Under the pieces are notes generated by a model. The model searched no databases and was not told the DNA's origin. It saw nothing but the letters and a program-made list of their open reading frames with translations. A program made the translations under genes and the position numbers. Positions 32,853 to 44,690 of a stretch of DNA of 64,000 nt are shown here, piece after piece (position 1 is the stretch's first letter; every line of letters starts with the position of its first letter). The DNA is from Rhyacophila brunnea. Lineage: Eukaryota > Arthropoda > Insecta > Trichoptera > Rhyacophilidae. The stretch covers positions 496,001 to 560,000 of the forward strand of contig JAGYXB010000372.1 in NCBI GenBank assembly GCA_022495005.1. Reading direction: 5' to 3'.

Positions 32853-33014
32853 ATGGAAGAAGAAACCGGTGAATTGTCACATGAAACGGCGGAGGTAATC
32901 AGCGACGGTGCATACCTATCGATTGACGTAAATCACTTCAACAGCAAGGGTCGATTTGACGTGTTAGTCAAACAGGAAAACATCGAGGACGACGATAGTA
33001 TACATTTAAAAGAG
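32853..33014 (+). CDS. ZNF-3 exon 1
   Basis: 54 codons from ATG to GAG|GTTAGT, phase 0. The peptide begins MEEETGELSHETAEV and carries VKQENIEDDDS, a psi-K-x-E motif with a strong acidic tail, and ends HLKE. The exons at 45117 and 57158 are 55 codons long and nearly identical; ZNF-3 lacks one Asp in SHDETAE. The donor is the weaker GTTAGT instead of GTAAGT. Translation reading past the donor soon hits a stop, which supports splicing. Confidence 0.82.
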
Positions 33015-34881
33015 GTTAGTAGATTTCTAATTTGTTTAGGCGAGGGTATTCAAAATTCTGTTTCAAATGCGCAGTAACTAAGCACGACTAAAGTGAACAA
33101 CAAATTGAAGACAATATTGTTTTAATATCTAACGGAACAAACACTATGTAATTATACAAAGCTTTTTCATTCGATTTTACGAAATAAGTATTGCAAAAGT
33201 AATCACGGTTCTTGTCTGTTTAGTGGAAGCCAACGGCAAACAAATTTAATGCAAACACCTTCTATATTAACTATACTAGATTAAGGTTAGGTTGGGGTGA
33301 ATGTTTTAGGCTAAGGCCACATAGTCAGGTGCCTTGCTTGCAGGTGGCTACGTGCTTGGTGACATACACTACTACGCGGACGCACACTATTCTATCGCAA
33401 TGACCACACTGCACGCTTCGCGCCTCGCTATCTGATTATTAGTGACCTCGTGAGTCTCCCGGCGAACAAACGTATTGGTAATTTTCATTGTGTTACCTAA
33501 CCTAGTGATTTTGCAAGATGGCGGATGTTTCTTTGGTATGACAAACGTCGTGTATTTTTAGGTTATAAATAATAACACGTGTGATGAATTGACATTATGC
33601 ACCCAACAAGTTATACTTAAATTCACTGTGAATAGTAGCTTTCTGGTTAGTTTTTAGAGTAACATATAGTTGTTGACTTGAGCGCTCCCAAATGTCAAAT
33701 GAATTTGTACCTAAGCACGTAGCGTGCAATGTGGCAGAGTGTTTTTAGTAGACAAGCATAGCACCTACATATGTGGCCGAAGGCTTAGTAAAATAATCTG
33801 CTGTTGGTTAACACAGTGCATCGTATTAACCATCATCAGTTGAGTAGGTAATTAGAATTGATTTAAGAGACGCTTTTAGTTTTTTAGTGTCGTTATCTAT
33901 GGGCGAATGCATGAGATTTTATCTCCGCTGTGCTCGGCGACGGTCGTTGCGTGTTTGCTGCATACATATTTCAATATGCGACTATTTTCCTAACGCGGCA
34001 AGGTTGAATTGCTTAAGCTTAGACTAAGGCCATTCTTCTCGCAGAAACTAAAATCCGACAAACTGGTTGCTAATGGAATTTATAAACTAGCCAGTTAAAT
34101 ACTTAGCACACCGGGCTACTGAAACCCAATAATCTCATAACCTCAAACTGTCAAACCCATTGTCTTTCCTACTTCATCCTAAGCTTTTTCCGTAATATCT
34201 TTACGGGAATATTTTGGCAGCCTGTAATTATACAGGCAAGAGTATTTCTCAACATCTGCCACATATTTAAAATAAAAAATCAGTTCTCCCATCTCTAAAT
34301 TTTGACGTCTTGACTTGTTATTGCTTGTGTATTTCAGTTCAGTGGTACCAATGTTGTTAAGAATATATGATTTTTCATCAAATTTACAGATATTGGTACC
34401 ACTGTTTAATGGGTGACTGGGAAACTAGCATGTCGCGTCTCCTCGGTTTCAGTTGCGGGGATTTTTAAACTGAGAGATTCCAGTCTTGCCGTTAGCGAGC
34501 CTCCATTGAAATACATTAGCTGGATACTGGTGTTTCAGTCACGTCTTTTTTGAGTATCCACGTGAGAGGATTGCCTTACTCTGTTGCTCTACAATCTCCC
34601 GAATAAACACGAAGAGGACCGAGCGAGAGAGTGGAGTAGATCAGCTCAGTTTTCTTCTTCTAGCAGGAGCGCAGTCCTGTGGCAGTTCTTTGTGCACAGA
34701 AGGATAGGGCAGATAAACCCGTAATGGCGTATACTATTTGACAGAGATATAAATTTCACCCTTATTACAATGCCAATAGAGTTCACGTTGATATGTATTG
34801 TGTAGGTACTGTTACAGAACGTCGGGATCAACTTTATATAAACACATTTTATATTTAAACTGGCTTTATTACAATGTACTA

Positions 34882-35582
34882 TCTATATATCTAATATATA
34901 AAAATCAATATTTGTTTGTTTGTTTGTTTGTTCGTATTTTATGCGCTGCAATACCGTTCATCCGATTGCAATAAAACTTTGTCAACTTATAGCTTGCACT
35001 TGCGCGAAGAGTATAGGCTGTCTGTCTGTCTGTATGTCTGTATGTCTGTATGTCTGTATGTCTGTATGTCTGTATGTCTGTCTGTCTGTCTGTCTGTCTG
35101 TCCCGTATGCGATCCTATACCAGTCATCCGATTGCGATGAAAGTTTGGTAAGTGGTTGTATGCACACCCGTGAAGGTTTCTGAATTAGAAAAATCATCAT
35201 CTTCTTCTTCTTCTTCTTCATTCTATTTTATTTTATTCGAATGGTTCCTATACCATTCATCCGATTTTGATGAAACTTTTGTCAGTTGTTGTACGCACAC
35301 CTGCGAAGGTTTCTAAATTAGTATTATATAAAATACAAAGTTTGTTTGAATGTTCCATCCAATTTTGGTTTTTTACTGCATATTAATAACATTAATAACG
35401 TTTGCATATATTTGTGTTCTTTTGTTTGACCTTTACTCCTATTAGAATTATTTTCATATTGCCATACTATTGTATTACACAGATATTTTAATATTAAAAA
35501 AATAATCACCTATTATTTTTTAAATATCTAAGATAAACATAACCACGAAGCGACCCTGTTCGAAGCCGGGTACTGAAGCTAG
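34882..35582. mobile_element. Helitron-like non-autonomous element
   Basis: Starts with TC after A (A|TCTATATATCTAATATA) and ends GAAGCTAG|T with GTTCGAAGCCGGG just upstream, which fits the TC...CTAG ends and near-terminal short hairpin of Helitrons that insert between A and T. Inside, a unit of about 90 bp (TTCATCCGATTGCGATGAAA and a ...GCACACC...GAAGGTTTCT half) is repeated several times. It has no coding capacity. The same unit recurs at 35583-35760 and 59220-59500. Confidence 0.45.
35019..35102. repeat. TGTC/TGTA microsatellite
   Basis: About 84 bp of tetranucleotides: CTGT repeats with an inner run of alternating TGTC and TGTA units. It lies inside the Helitron-like element, where the paralogue at about 59240 has only a few CTGT units. 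Confidence 0.85.
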
Positions 35583-36039
35583 TAAAATATAAAAATGAAT
35601 GTTTTTTTGTCTGTCTGTCCCGTATTCGTTCCTATTCCCTTCATCCGATTGCGATGAAACCACTGTCAGTTGTTGTGCGCACACCCGTGAAAGTTTCTGA
35701 ATAAGTACAACCATCTTCTTCTTCTATTCTAATTTCTTCTATTCGTGTGCGTTCCTATACCTAATTCGGAAAATCCATGCTTCTCACATGGACAGCAGTA
35801 TGTCGCCTGCTCGTCGGCAAAGGAATGTACAATTCGTTGGTGTTGGTATGATTCGCAGCCCAAGCATGCAACTTGTCAAAGGCGTATCTCCGTATTAAGA
35901 GTAAGGACATATTCTAAAACGTATCTCAACAAACATATCAGCTGATACATTTTTGTGTTTATTGATTTTTTCAGTTTGGAGAGCGCTTATGAACAGGTAT
36001 TAAAAAGGGCAATAGTTAAAATTTGTCGTATTTAAGCAT

Positions 36040-36111
36040 GGCAGTCGTAGGATAGTGGTAATGCACAGTGCGCGATACCCAAGACACGCAAGTTCGATTC
36101 TTACTTTTTTT
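36040..36111 (+). repeat. tRNA-like module with T-run, ZNF-3 intron
   Basis: Reads GGCAGTCGTAGGATAGTGGT (box-A-like TAGGATAGTGG) and about 45 bases later AGTTCGATTCTTAC (box-B-like), directly followed by seven T, a pol III terminator. A counterpart lies at 60437-60508. Probably the head of a tRNA-derived SINE or a pol III-transcribed tRNA relic. Confidence 0.45.
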
Positions 36112-36618
36112 CGAAAAAGATTTTTTCTATTGGCTATATTTTTTCATGAGTGTTTCCAAAATGATGTGGTTTTAACATGGTAAGGTAAATACATATCGCA
36201 CCCTGATATCTATAAGGTCGTAACTGCAAAATAATCCAAAAATTACTTATGAATGCAGTTCGATAGAAAAACAAAATATTTTTTATTGCTATAAATGGAA
36301 TTTACTGTTACTTGGAAGCAGTGGCCTCCTACACCATTGTGTCCATATGGTTATTTATATTTAAAAAAATATATATTCTTAGCTATATGGCATTATCTTA
36401 CATGAGGCCCTTTTGCCTAAAAAATATTTAATCTTTGGTAGAATATTTATTGTGCTAGACCGCCGTATTTGCAGATGATTTGCATTCTCATCGAGTAAGT
36501 ACATACGCACATATATTTTTGAAGTTATATTTCTTTTGGCGCGTTTGGGAAATCAGATCAGAGTGTATTTTTGGCGTGTGACATGTACCACATAATTTAT
36601 TTTTTCACACGAAAAATA

Positions 36619-36694
36619 ACGCACTCGATTAGATTCGAACCACCGATTGTTCGGTTATCAGCCGAACGTACTACTTTTACGCCACAGTACGATA
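36619..36694 (-). repeat. tRNA pseudogene-like module, ZNF-3 intron
   Basis: On the minus strand: TGTGGCGTAAAAGTAGTACG, then a good anticodon-type stem TTCGG/CCGAA around CTGATAA, then GGTTCGAATCT. The anticodon position would read GAT. Acceptor ends do not pair, so it is a tRNA relic or SINE head. A counterpart is at 60979-61053. Confidence 0.45.
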
Positions 36695-37632
36695 CTGCAA
36701 TCGTGATCGATTATACAGTATAATAATATGGTTTAGAATTGTTCCGTTGCCTAGGCAGCGAATCTATTATTGTCGGCCATTTGCAATTCCTTACCTAAAC
36801 AAACCATTAAACGTCAGAGTGACAGTCGGCGAAACAGCGATTAATAATTATATAATTTAGTAATATAAGTTAAAATGAAATAACACAACGGCGCTTCAAT
36901 AAGCGGCCCGTTTTCTTACGTCTGTAATTTAACAAGATAATTAAGAACTAGTTGAACAATCTAGGTTATTACAAGTTTTGTTTATCGTGAGACATTGAAA
37001 TAAATTTTATTTCGAGTCCTACTGATGATTAAGTTATTTTTATTGTTCTCTTTTATTTCTCTAGGTTTTATATATATTTTTTTTTTATTTCTATATTAAT
37101 TTTGTTCTTGTATAAAACACTTATTTTAATAAATTCCAAATTAAAAAGTTGCATTTTGTTTTTTTCTATTTAAACTATGAAGCCGCATCTGAGAGTGTGT
37201 TCGTCAATTCTCAAACTATATGGAAGCGACTGCAAAAACCACAATATAATTTAAAAAATATATATTTATATATATTTTAGAACTACAGTAGGGTATAGTT
37301 TACAAAATTATTATAACATGGTTCAATTTTCTACAGTCTACTGCAATTAATTAAATTGTAGTTAATTATTTTACATTCAAACTCAATTTACTCAAGTTAC
37401 TATTAGCAGTTAAGACCCTATAGATCTCAATGTGCTGTATATTTACAAAAAGGCAGATTGAAGTACGCAATGTGCTGCAGTCACTGGTATGTCTTTCGGT
37501 GAGTATACATTCACTTGCCAAATGCAGTCGTACATTGGTGGCCACTGAAAGCAGAGGATACAGCTGTGGCAGGTCTTGTCCAGAAATGGATTGACTGTTA
37601 CATTATATTATTAATCATGTTGTTATTTTCAG

Positions 37633-37785
37633 GAGTGTGAAGACAGCCTGATCAATATAAGGTCAGAGAATGATAATGAGGGTGTCATCATCAAACAAGA
37701 ATTTGTTGACGATGCAATTCGCCAAATCAATATTGAAAATCCTCAACCCGGCTCCTCCGATCGACAATACAGCCCAGTAGACCAG
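37633..37785 (+). CDS. ZNF-3 exon 2, SUMO-motif exon
   Basis: 51 codons, phase 0, between TTTTCAG and CAG|GTACGT. The peptide begins ECEDSLINIRSEND, then GVIIKQEFVDDA and ends SSDRQYSPVDQ. The first motif has lost its lysine (IRSE), leaving IKQE. It is otherwise nearly identical to the exons at 857, 47499 and 62067. Confidence 0.82.
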
Positions 37786-38458
37786 GTACGTTCATTGACA
37801 GGTTCACTAATAACACAACTTTTAAACATTTTTGGGCATTAAAATTTATATGGCCACCGCAGTTGTTTGAAGTTGAAATAATCCAGATATATCAAATCGC
37901 ACCACCTTGGAGGAGGCCAATAATTGTCATGTCCATTTTTCGAAATCAACTAAAGCAATCGTTTATAATCGGTTCCCGAAAGAAAATAAATGAAAATCGT
38001 GTCATACTCACCTCAAATCAACTCCACAAAAACTTGGTGGAGCTAGTAGTAGTAATTCTGAATGACAGTGAAAATGGAAAACCGTTCAGTTATGCGAATT
38101 CTATAAAAGAAGCGTGGTTAAAATGTTCCCACGACCTTTTTGTAAAACGTGAAAACAAGAAAAATATATATAAAAAAAATAAAAGATATGCCTTCGTCTA
38201 GAAACACGATGAAAGATAGAATCTCAATGTTATTTTTTTAACTTTTTATTGTAATACACAAAAACTACTTTTTAATTTTTCTCAATTAAAAACTGCTCGG
38301 CACGTCAGACAGTCTAAAGATTATTTTTGTAAAATTTTGGCACTCGTGCCTACGTAAAAAGGTTCACCAACACCGTGTCTAGGTATAATATTTCTACCTC
38401 GATCTCTTACTTATAATGAACTGTTATTTAAAAGTCTACTTTTGAATGTATTTTTTAG
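37786..38458 (+). other. Intron 2 of ZNF-3 with coding-like relic
   Basis: A 673-bp intron, the short form shared with ZNF-5. It includes 37863-38201, where a frame of 112 codons is open (FRNQLKQSFIIGSRKKINE ... ENGKPFSY, NSIKEAWLKCSHDLF). Related pieces occur in intron 2 of all copies but with different frame breaks, so this is treated as a relic and not an exon. Confidence 0.45.
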
Positions 38459-39025
38459 ATTGTCGCTAGAACCACTGTAGCTGCCAATGTTACGAGCCTC
38501 ATGTCGTCCTGGGACGTGACTGAAGCACAAGCGTCAAGCGAAGACCTACATATTGAGGAACACGACATTAAGAAAGAACTCAAAGAATATATTGAAAGGT
38601 ACAAAGATGTCGCCTATCGCAATAGTAAACGTGATATTTGTCAATCGAATATGGTAAACACAGAATTATTAGTGGCTGTTATACGACTGGAAAAAAAAAC
38701 TTTTCATAAAGAAAATTTTTCTTGCAGTATCTGTTTTGATTTTTTTTCATCGTTCGACCTAATGTTGCTTCACAAAGCGATACACAAAACCACAATTGCA
38801 AAATCGACCGATTCCGTCGCAAGGCTGGTTAAATGTGACGAGTGCAAATACTCATGCATGACGTCTGGTAGTATGAAAACACACAAAATTACTCATTCTG
38901 GTGAAAAGCCATTTAACTGTGATATATGTAATTACTCATGTAAACAATCTGGTCACTTGAAAACACACAAAATGACTGATTCTGGTGAAAAACCATTTAA
39001 ATGTGACTTGCAATTACTCATGTAG
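38459..39025 (+). CDS. ZNF-3 terminal exon, 5' part before frameshift
   Basis: The frame opens at the phase-0 acceptor (TTTTTTAG), passes the ATG at 38501 and ends at TAG after 188 codons. It encodes the IKKE motif, ELLVAVIRLEKKTF, the divergent finger CSIC...HKAIH, and two array fingers. Here the decayed finger seen in the other copies is gone: the sequence passes from VKCD straight into a whole finger (CDECKYSC...HKITH), as expected from unequal exchange. The next finger has Asp in place of its last His (HKMTD). The frame is lost at 39008, where two bases are missing between the first two zinc-binding cysteines of the third finger. Confidence 0.8.
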   Translation: MVARTTVAANVTSLMSSWDVTEAQASSEDLHIEEHDIKKELKEYIERYKDVAYRNSKRDICQSNMVNTELLVAVIRLEKKTFHKENFSCSICFDFFSSFDLMLLHKAIHKTTIAKSTDSVARLVKCDECKYSCMTSGSMKTHKITHSGEKPFNCDICNYSCKQSGHLKTHKMTDSGEKPFKCDLQLLM

Positions 39026-40004
39026 ACAGTCAGTTAACATGAAAACACACAAAATGACTCATTCTGGTGAAAAGCCATTTAAATGTGATAAATGCAATTA
39101 TTCATGCAGACAGCCAAGTCACATAAAAAGACACAAAATGACTCATTCTGGTGAAAAGCCATTTAATTATGATAAATGCAATTACTCATGCACGACGTCA
39201 GGTAGCATGAAAACACATAAAATGACTCATTCGGGCGAAACGCCATTTAACTGTGATAAATGCAAATACTCATGCAGACAGTCATGTAACATGAAAACAC
39301 ACAAAATGACCCATTCTGGTGAAAAGCCATTTAAATGTGATATATGTAATTACTCATGCAGACAGTCAGGTTCTATGAAAGCACACAAAATGACCCATTC
39401 TGGTGAAAAACCATTGAACTGTGATAAATGCAATTACTCGTGCTCAACATCTGGTAGCATGAAAACACATAAAATGACTCATTCTGGTGAAAAGCCATTT
39501 AAATGTGACACATGCAATTACTCATGCACGACGTCTAGTAGCATGAATAGACACAAAATGACTCATTCTGGTGAAAAACCATTTAACTGTGATAATTGCA
39601 ATTACTCATGCACGACGTCAGGTAGCATGAAAACACATAAAATGACTCATTCGGGCGAAACGCCATTTAACTGTGATAAATGCAAATACTCATGCAGACA
39701 GTCATGTAACATGAAAACACACAAAATGACCCATTCTGGTGAAAAGCCATTTAAATGTGATATATGTAATTACTCATGCAGACAGTCAGGTTCTATGAAA
39801 GTACACAAAATGACCCATTCTGGTGAAAAATCATTTAACTGTGATAAATGCAATTACTCATGCTCAACGTCTGGTAGCATGAAAACACATAAAATGATTC
39901 ATTCTGGTGAAAAGCCATTTAAATGTGACACATGCAATTACTTATGCACGACGTCTGGTAGCATGAAAAGACACAAACTGATGCATACTGTTGAAAAGTC
40001 ATAA
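38985..40004 (+). pseudogene. ZNF-3 terminal exon, 3' part after frameshift
   Basis: The array continues in another frame for 12 fingers (finger 3 in part, then 4-14) to TAA. Finger 5 has Tyr for the first zinc-binding Cys (FNYDKC). Fingers 5-9 and 10-14 are a five-finger tandem duplication, offset 420 bp, with helices TTSGSMKT, RQSCNMKT, RQSGSMKA/V and STSGSMKT in the same order. An ATG at 38985 exists, but it is out of frame with the conserved start and follows no promoter or splice site. Either the gene is inactivated, two proteins are made, or the two missing bases are an assembly error. Everything else in the array is well kept, which suggests a recent or artefactual break. Confidence 0.78.
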
Positions 40005-40244
40005 TGTGATAAATGTAATAATTCTGATGAAATTGCATAAAAAGACTCATTCTGGTGAAGAACCAATTTCAATGTCTTAATGAACTTATAACAAAATTAT
40101 TCATTTACATAATTATTAGGATAAATACCAATGCATATATTTTAATAAGATGAAATTACATGAAAGGACCCATTCCGGTGAAAAGCCAATTCGTGTAAAT
40201 TCTTATACGCATGCAATTGTCTGTAAAAACACTAAAATAAAAGA
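40005..40244 (+). pseudogene. Decayed fingers after ZNF-3 stop
   Basis: The sequence goes on as TGTGATAAATGTAAT, AAAAAGACTCATTCTGGTGA, GACCCATTCCGGTGA with deletions and stops. The TCA TAA TGTGAT stop is shared with ZNF-4, so those two lost the same distal fingers in a common ancestor. Confidence 0.75.
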
Positions 40245-40584
40245 CACTGGTTTTGCTTTTCATTGAACTGTAAACTGTGCAGGAATGATTCGGATGCTAG
40301 GAAGAGGGGAGGGTATGTTTAGGATGCCAGTTACTGACCTTTTATGCTATTAAGGTTGGCTCCATGGCCTGGTTGTCAATCTTGGTCGTATTATCAGTCT
40401 CGTTCGGTATTGTTCATTGGATCATCCGGTACGCGCACTTGATGGTTTAGCTTAGGTAAGTGTTTATATGCGCACAGTTGATGAATGACTGACCGTTATT
40501 TGTCGCGCCAGGGAAGGTTCAAATTGTCAAGTAAGTAGAAATTTATCTGTTGTATTAGGGCCATCCTAATTGGCGTATTCAGAC
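40245..40584. repeat. 330-bp block, ZNF-3 copy
   Basis: A copy of 4768-5099 with the same edges and the same relic-finger flanks. Confidence 0.5.
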
Positions 40585-41228
40585 AAGGCCATTTGAATGT
40601 GAAATAATTTCTCATGCATAACTTCTGGTAGCATATGTCTCGACTTATTTATTTTTAAAAAATCCCCCATTTTTGGGACATAATTTCAATATAATATTAT
40701 ACCAATAAAGGCGTTAGCTACCCGTTCATTTATTAGCTAGAATAAAGTATCTGTAGTAAATACTTTGTAATAATGGTCAGTCTAGAAGGGACCGAACGTG
40801 CGTACGACATTTTTATCATCAACCGATAACGTAAACAATTAATATTTTTGTAGCCCATTCTATGGCGACATAATATTATGTAACCGTATGTAATATTAGT
40901 TTAAACCATACAATAATAATTATTGCCTCTGTGCTAAATACAGTTTTTGAATACTCCAAACCCACTTGCTCTAAGATATCTCGTTTGTTGTTTGTTGTAT
41001 TTTGGATTTGTGTAAGTGGACGTTAGGTCTTAGCGACATAAATTGAAGTGTATCGAACTCCACAACCGTAAGCTAGTTGTTTTTTTTATAACCATATCCG
41101 ATCCTAATAGGAACACATGGGCCTCCAACAGATTTTGTTTTTACGAGAAACAGATGTCAGCCACTTGCTCAACCTATTAAGTCCATACTCTGACCCTACA
41201 CAAATTGAAAAGTAATATGACGTGTACA

Positions 41229-41299
41229 TGCCAGACCTAAGATTTGAACCTGGACCCACGACGCTACAAGCCGACGCTTAAGCCGCCGGCCATCGTGGA
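41229..41299 (-). repeat. tRNA-like module, ZNF-3 unit
   Basis: A copy of 25602-25673. Box-B-like GGTTCAAATCTTAG is kept and the box-A region has lost two bases. Confidence 0.4.
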
Positions 41300-42234
41300 A
41301 CTGTAAGCTAGTTCATAGCTTTGCTTGGGCGTTCCGACAATATTGTGCACATTTTTTCATTATATTCATTTGTTTTCGTTGAATTACAAATACATCACAC
41401 ATGTTGTTTGTTTATTTTTTATTAATTTTAGTGCCCTGCCCAAACTAAACTATAATCGATAAAAATATTAAACTATCTATAACATGTCTTATTTTTTGAA
41501 TGATTAAATGGATTAATTTTAAATATTTTATAGATAGATGAGTATTCTTTGGTAAAGTATATGCTGTTATGGTTTGGTTTCGCAAGGTTTAAGGTGGTTA
41601 ACATTTTTTTGATAATTTACAATTTCAACTGAATTAATTAATAAATTATGTATCTGAAAACATTGAAAAGAAAAATATTTTTATGTAAACTTACAATTAT
41701 TGTATAAAAATGTGAATTTTCAAAGGAGTCCATCTTATTATTAGGTTGCTAATATTTAGGTATTACAATTTAGTTTATTAAATTTTTTATTATGTGTTTA
41801 TATTTTTTTAATATTTTTTAATTAATAAACTTACAATTTATTGTAAAAAAATGTTATAAAATCTAAAATTTGTCAGAGTACCCCATATTATTATTACATA
41901 TATTGTTTAGTCATGTTAAGGTATTATTAAAATTAAGTTTAAGTTTTCTATTTTGTACTTGAGAAATTTTTCACTAATTCATAGTTTTAATATTTTTTAT
42001 ATTTATTTTAAAAAACATCGATTTTTATAAAAATAGAAATGTGTGCAAGCTTCGTATTTTTGCGCTAGGTGCCTTTGCTCATCTATTCTGTACACAAGAT
42101 TGCTATCAATTGTAGTTTTTTACAATTTTTAAAATTGTGTACAATTACAACCAACTTCTTGTAATTGTTACAATAAGTGCTAATACTCCTTAATTGAATC
42201 GTAATACGTGTGACTTCACTAAATACAAAAAAAA

Positions 42235-42417
42235 ATGTACAACTGTCATCGTATTTCCGTGTATGCCTGTAAATTGGTGTTATTTAATGATCTATGCATG
42301 CTCCTCTTAATTATTAAGCGTTTGCCTTGTTATGCTTATAATAGTTATGTCCAACGAGATTGGAATTGGTCCTGTCTAAATAAAATGTCAAGCGACGGAA
42401 GTTTTTGTTTTGAATGA
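42235..42417 (+). other. Short ORF, ZNF-3 unit copy
   Basis: 60 codons, starting MYNCHRISVYACKLVLF and ending SSDGSFCFE. Against 53297-53479 it has changes such as D for V, R for S and AY for GN. Most changes are non-synonymous, so coding status is doubtful. Confidence 0.2.
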
Positions 42418-42800
42418 ATGAGTTGAATGAGAATGATTTTTAGTCCTTTGACAAGTGAAAGGTACCAACCTGCTGAGTATGACGATTGCTTGGTTAAAAA
42501 CTGTATTTAGTGACAATATGTAAGTATTTTATTTTATATATAAATAAAGAAAATCGAAAACTTATTTGGTTTTAATCGTTTTTATTCACACTATCCCATT
42601 CATAAAAAGTAGCACCTGTTCGCACAAGGAAACTAGGTAGGTACATTAATATGAGATTCATCATTGTAATCCATAATATAGTTATTGCCATCTCCCGTCA
42701 TAATGCTATGCTGGTTGCTGGTCATCGTCTGTTATTTGGACTTGGGAGTGAACAAATAAATACCCCGGAATGATCTAAAACGGCGACTTTTATTTTACTC

Positions 42801-44690
42801 TTTTACATATTGTCACATTATATTAATCCGAGATATATGATTTCTTTACAAATGCAATCTCTCGAAGCCTAAAATTTTTCGCTGTTGATCTCGCTATCAG
42901 CGATTAGCCTACCTTTTTTGCGTACGGACAAGCAGCGTTGCCGGATATTTTTTTGTGATAATCGTCCTTTACTAGTCAGAGTCAGCTCGGAAATTGTTCC
43001 GGCCTCTCTAGACCCCAGAGGAGATATCCCCAAATGTGGACAAGTCGGAGGTGAGACATTATGACGTCATCAGAATCTTTCAAATAAGAAAAATCGGAAA
43101 CTCCCCTTTTTAATAAATTATTGACGGTCATAACTTTAGTACGTTTCCATTATTTTCATTGTCCAAATTAATACGGAAAGCATTCCATGCATTAAACAGT
43201 TATCGGCGGCTACTTGCAATTCGTAATACGGCAAAAATTTAGGTTGGTATACACGTCAGTCAAATTCGGATATGTTCGTGCTACCGATCCTAAGCTTATG
43301 AAGCCGAATCAGCGCCGTCTAGTCGGTAGCTCGGTAAAGAGTCGGAATAGGTGTTTGACACCAGCTCTTGACTGTAGTATTTTTATTGTTTATAATAATT
43401 ACTAATGATCTATTAGGTTTTGACGGTTTATTATTTATGATTATATAGGGGGGTTATTACAAACACTTCAACTATTTATAATTTTTTAATTGTGACCCTT
43501 GATTTGATAGATTTGTAAAGGAATTTTTACATAGGTACCTACTCAATTGTATTGATTTGTTATTCAATAGTATGCGTTGTTGCCTTTAGGTGAGTGTACA
43601 CAGTGCCTGAAGATGCCGAAAGGCGAAACCCGGGTCGTAAATAACGACTCAATTTTGTTAATCCTTCATTATCATTATATTACTTTACTTAATTATCTAA
43701 TGTTTCGGTAAATTGCAAGACAGATAAACACTTGACAGCTTTAAGTCGCTTGACAATATTGTTTTGCACTATTGTACTGCATCTCCCATGATTCCAATGA
43801 CCTCACCCATTTTATTGTATTATTATGGGATCAATTTTTTTAAGAACTAGGTACCTACTGCACAATGATTTGGTTTGGTATATTTAAAAAGTAATATTTT
43901 TCTTGTTTCATTATCTCATTAATTTCTTGCGATGCCCAAAGTCACATAGATCGCAAGCCCCGATAGGGTTTAATGTGTCATATTGACCGTCTTACGACAA
44001 GTCTGAATATTGAAAGGCCTAATACAAACGAGGTTCAAGCAACAGGAAGCAAGCACGTCTTGGACATGTATTTTGTCGTGGGTTGAGTGACCTGGGTTCC
44101 ATTTGTTTGGTAGGTAGCTGCTACCTAAAGGTCGATTAATGAATCGTTTTCTCGTGTCAAGCCTATCAGGCAACATATAAGCGAGGAGTGCAAGACTAGT
44201 CAATGCGCACCCAAAAGACGTAGACATTTTCGGTGACGTGCTATGTATTTTATTGTTCTGTATAAAATAATTGTAGTTAGTAGGTACTTATTATTATAAA
44301 TTTTATTTTTCTACTAATACTAAAATAACTTTCTATTCTCTTCTCTTTTGTGAGGGTAATATTTTGTTATAATGTAGTTCTCATGTTGTGTACGTCTTGA
44401 ATTTAGATTGGTTATGTCCACAATGTCATGTTTCTTAAAGAAATATAAATAGGCATAAAATTATATAATTAATTATAAGTATTTACCTACCTACCTATTT
44501 ATAATAATTTACAATTAAAATTTAAGTAATGTCTGTCACCTTTATAAAAATAAGTAGCCTGTGGAAGAAAATATAACTATAATACCTATCAGTTAAATAG
44601 TGTGTTTAATTACTACCACTAATTAAAACTATCACATATTATTATTACCCTAGAATCCTAAAAAAATGACAACAAATAATAATCAAATAA
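42801..44690. other. Intergenic spacer, ZNF-3 to ZNF-4
   Basis: About 1.9 kb with no recognisable gene. It differs from the spacers before ZNF-3 and ZNF-5 and lacks the transposase-like relic. A minus-strand frame of 85 codons at 43970-44227 shows no family features. Around 43590-43650 a GTGTACACAGTGCCTG... stretch resembles 12030-12070. Confidence 0.45.

Larger units (their letters stand above)
33015..37632 (+). other. Intron 1 of ZNF-3
   Basis: An intron of 4618 bp, matching the 4744-bp intron 1 of ZNF-5 over most of its length. It carries a Helitron-like element, a microsatellite and two tRNA-like modules listed separately. No exon is seen. Confidence 0.65.
40585..42800. repeat. Conserved downstream block of ZNF-3 unit
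   Basis: Matches 5100-7250 and 51711-53830 in order, with an AT-rich expansion at about 41800-41950. It includes a tRNA-like module and the short ORF. Confidence 0.7.

Noticed and set aside
34982..35221. Minus-strand ORF rich in DRQTDRQT and plus-strand ORFs rich in CLSVCMSV
   Set aside because: They are translations of the TGTC/TGTA microsatellite and have no independent support.
43970..44227. Minus-strand ORF of 85 codons between ZNF-3 and ZNF-4
   Set aside because: It shows no domain, no paralogue in the window and no promoter or splice context.
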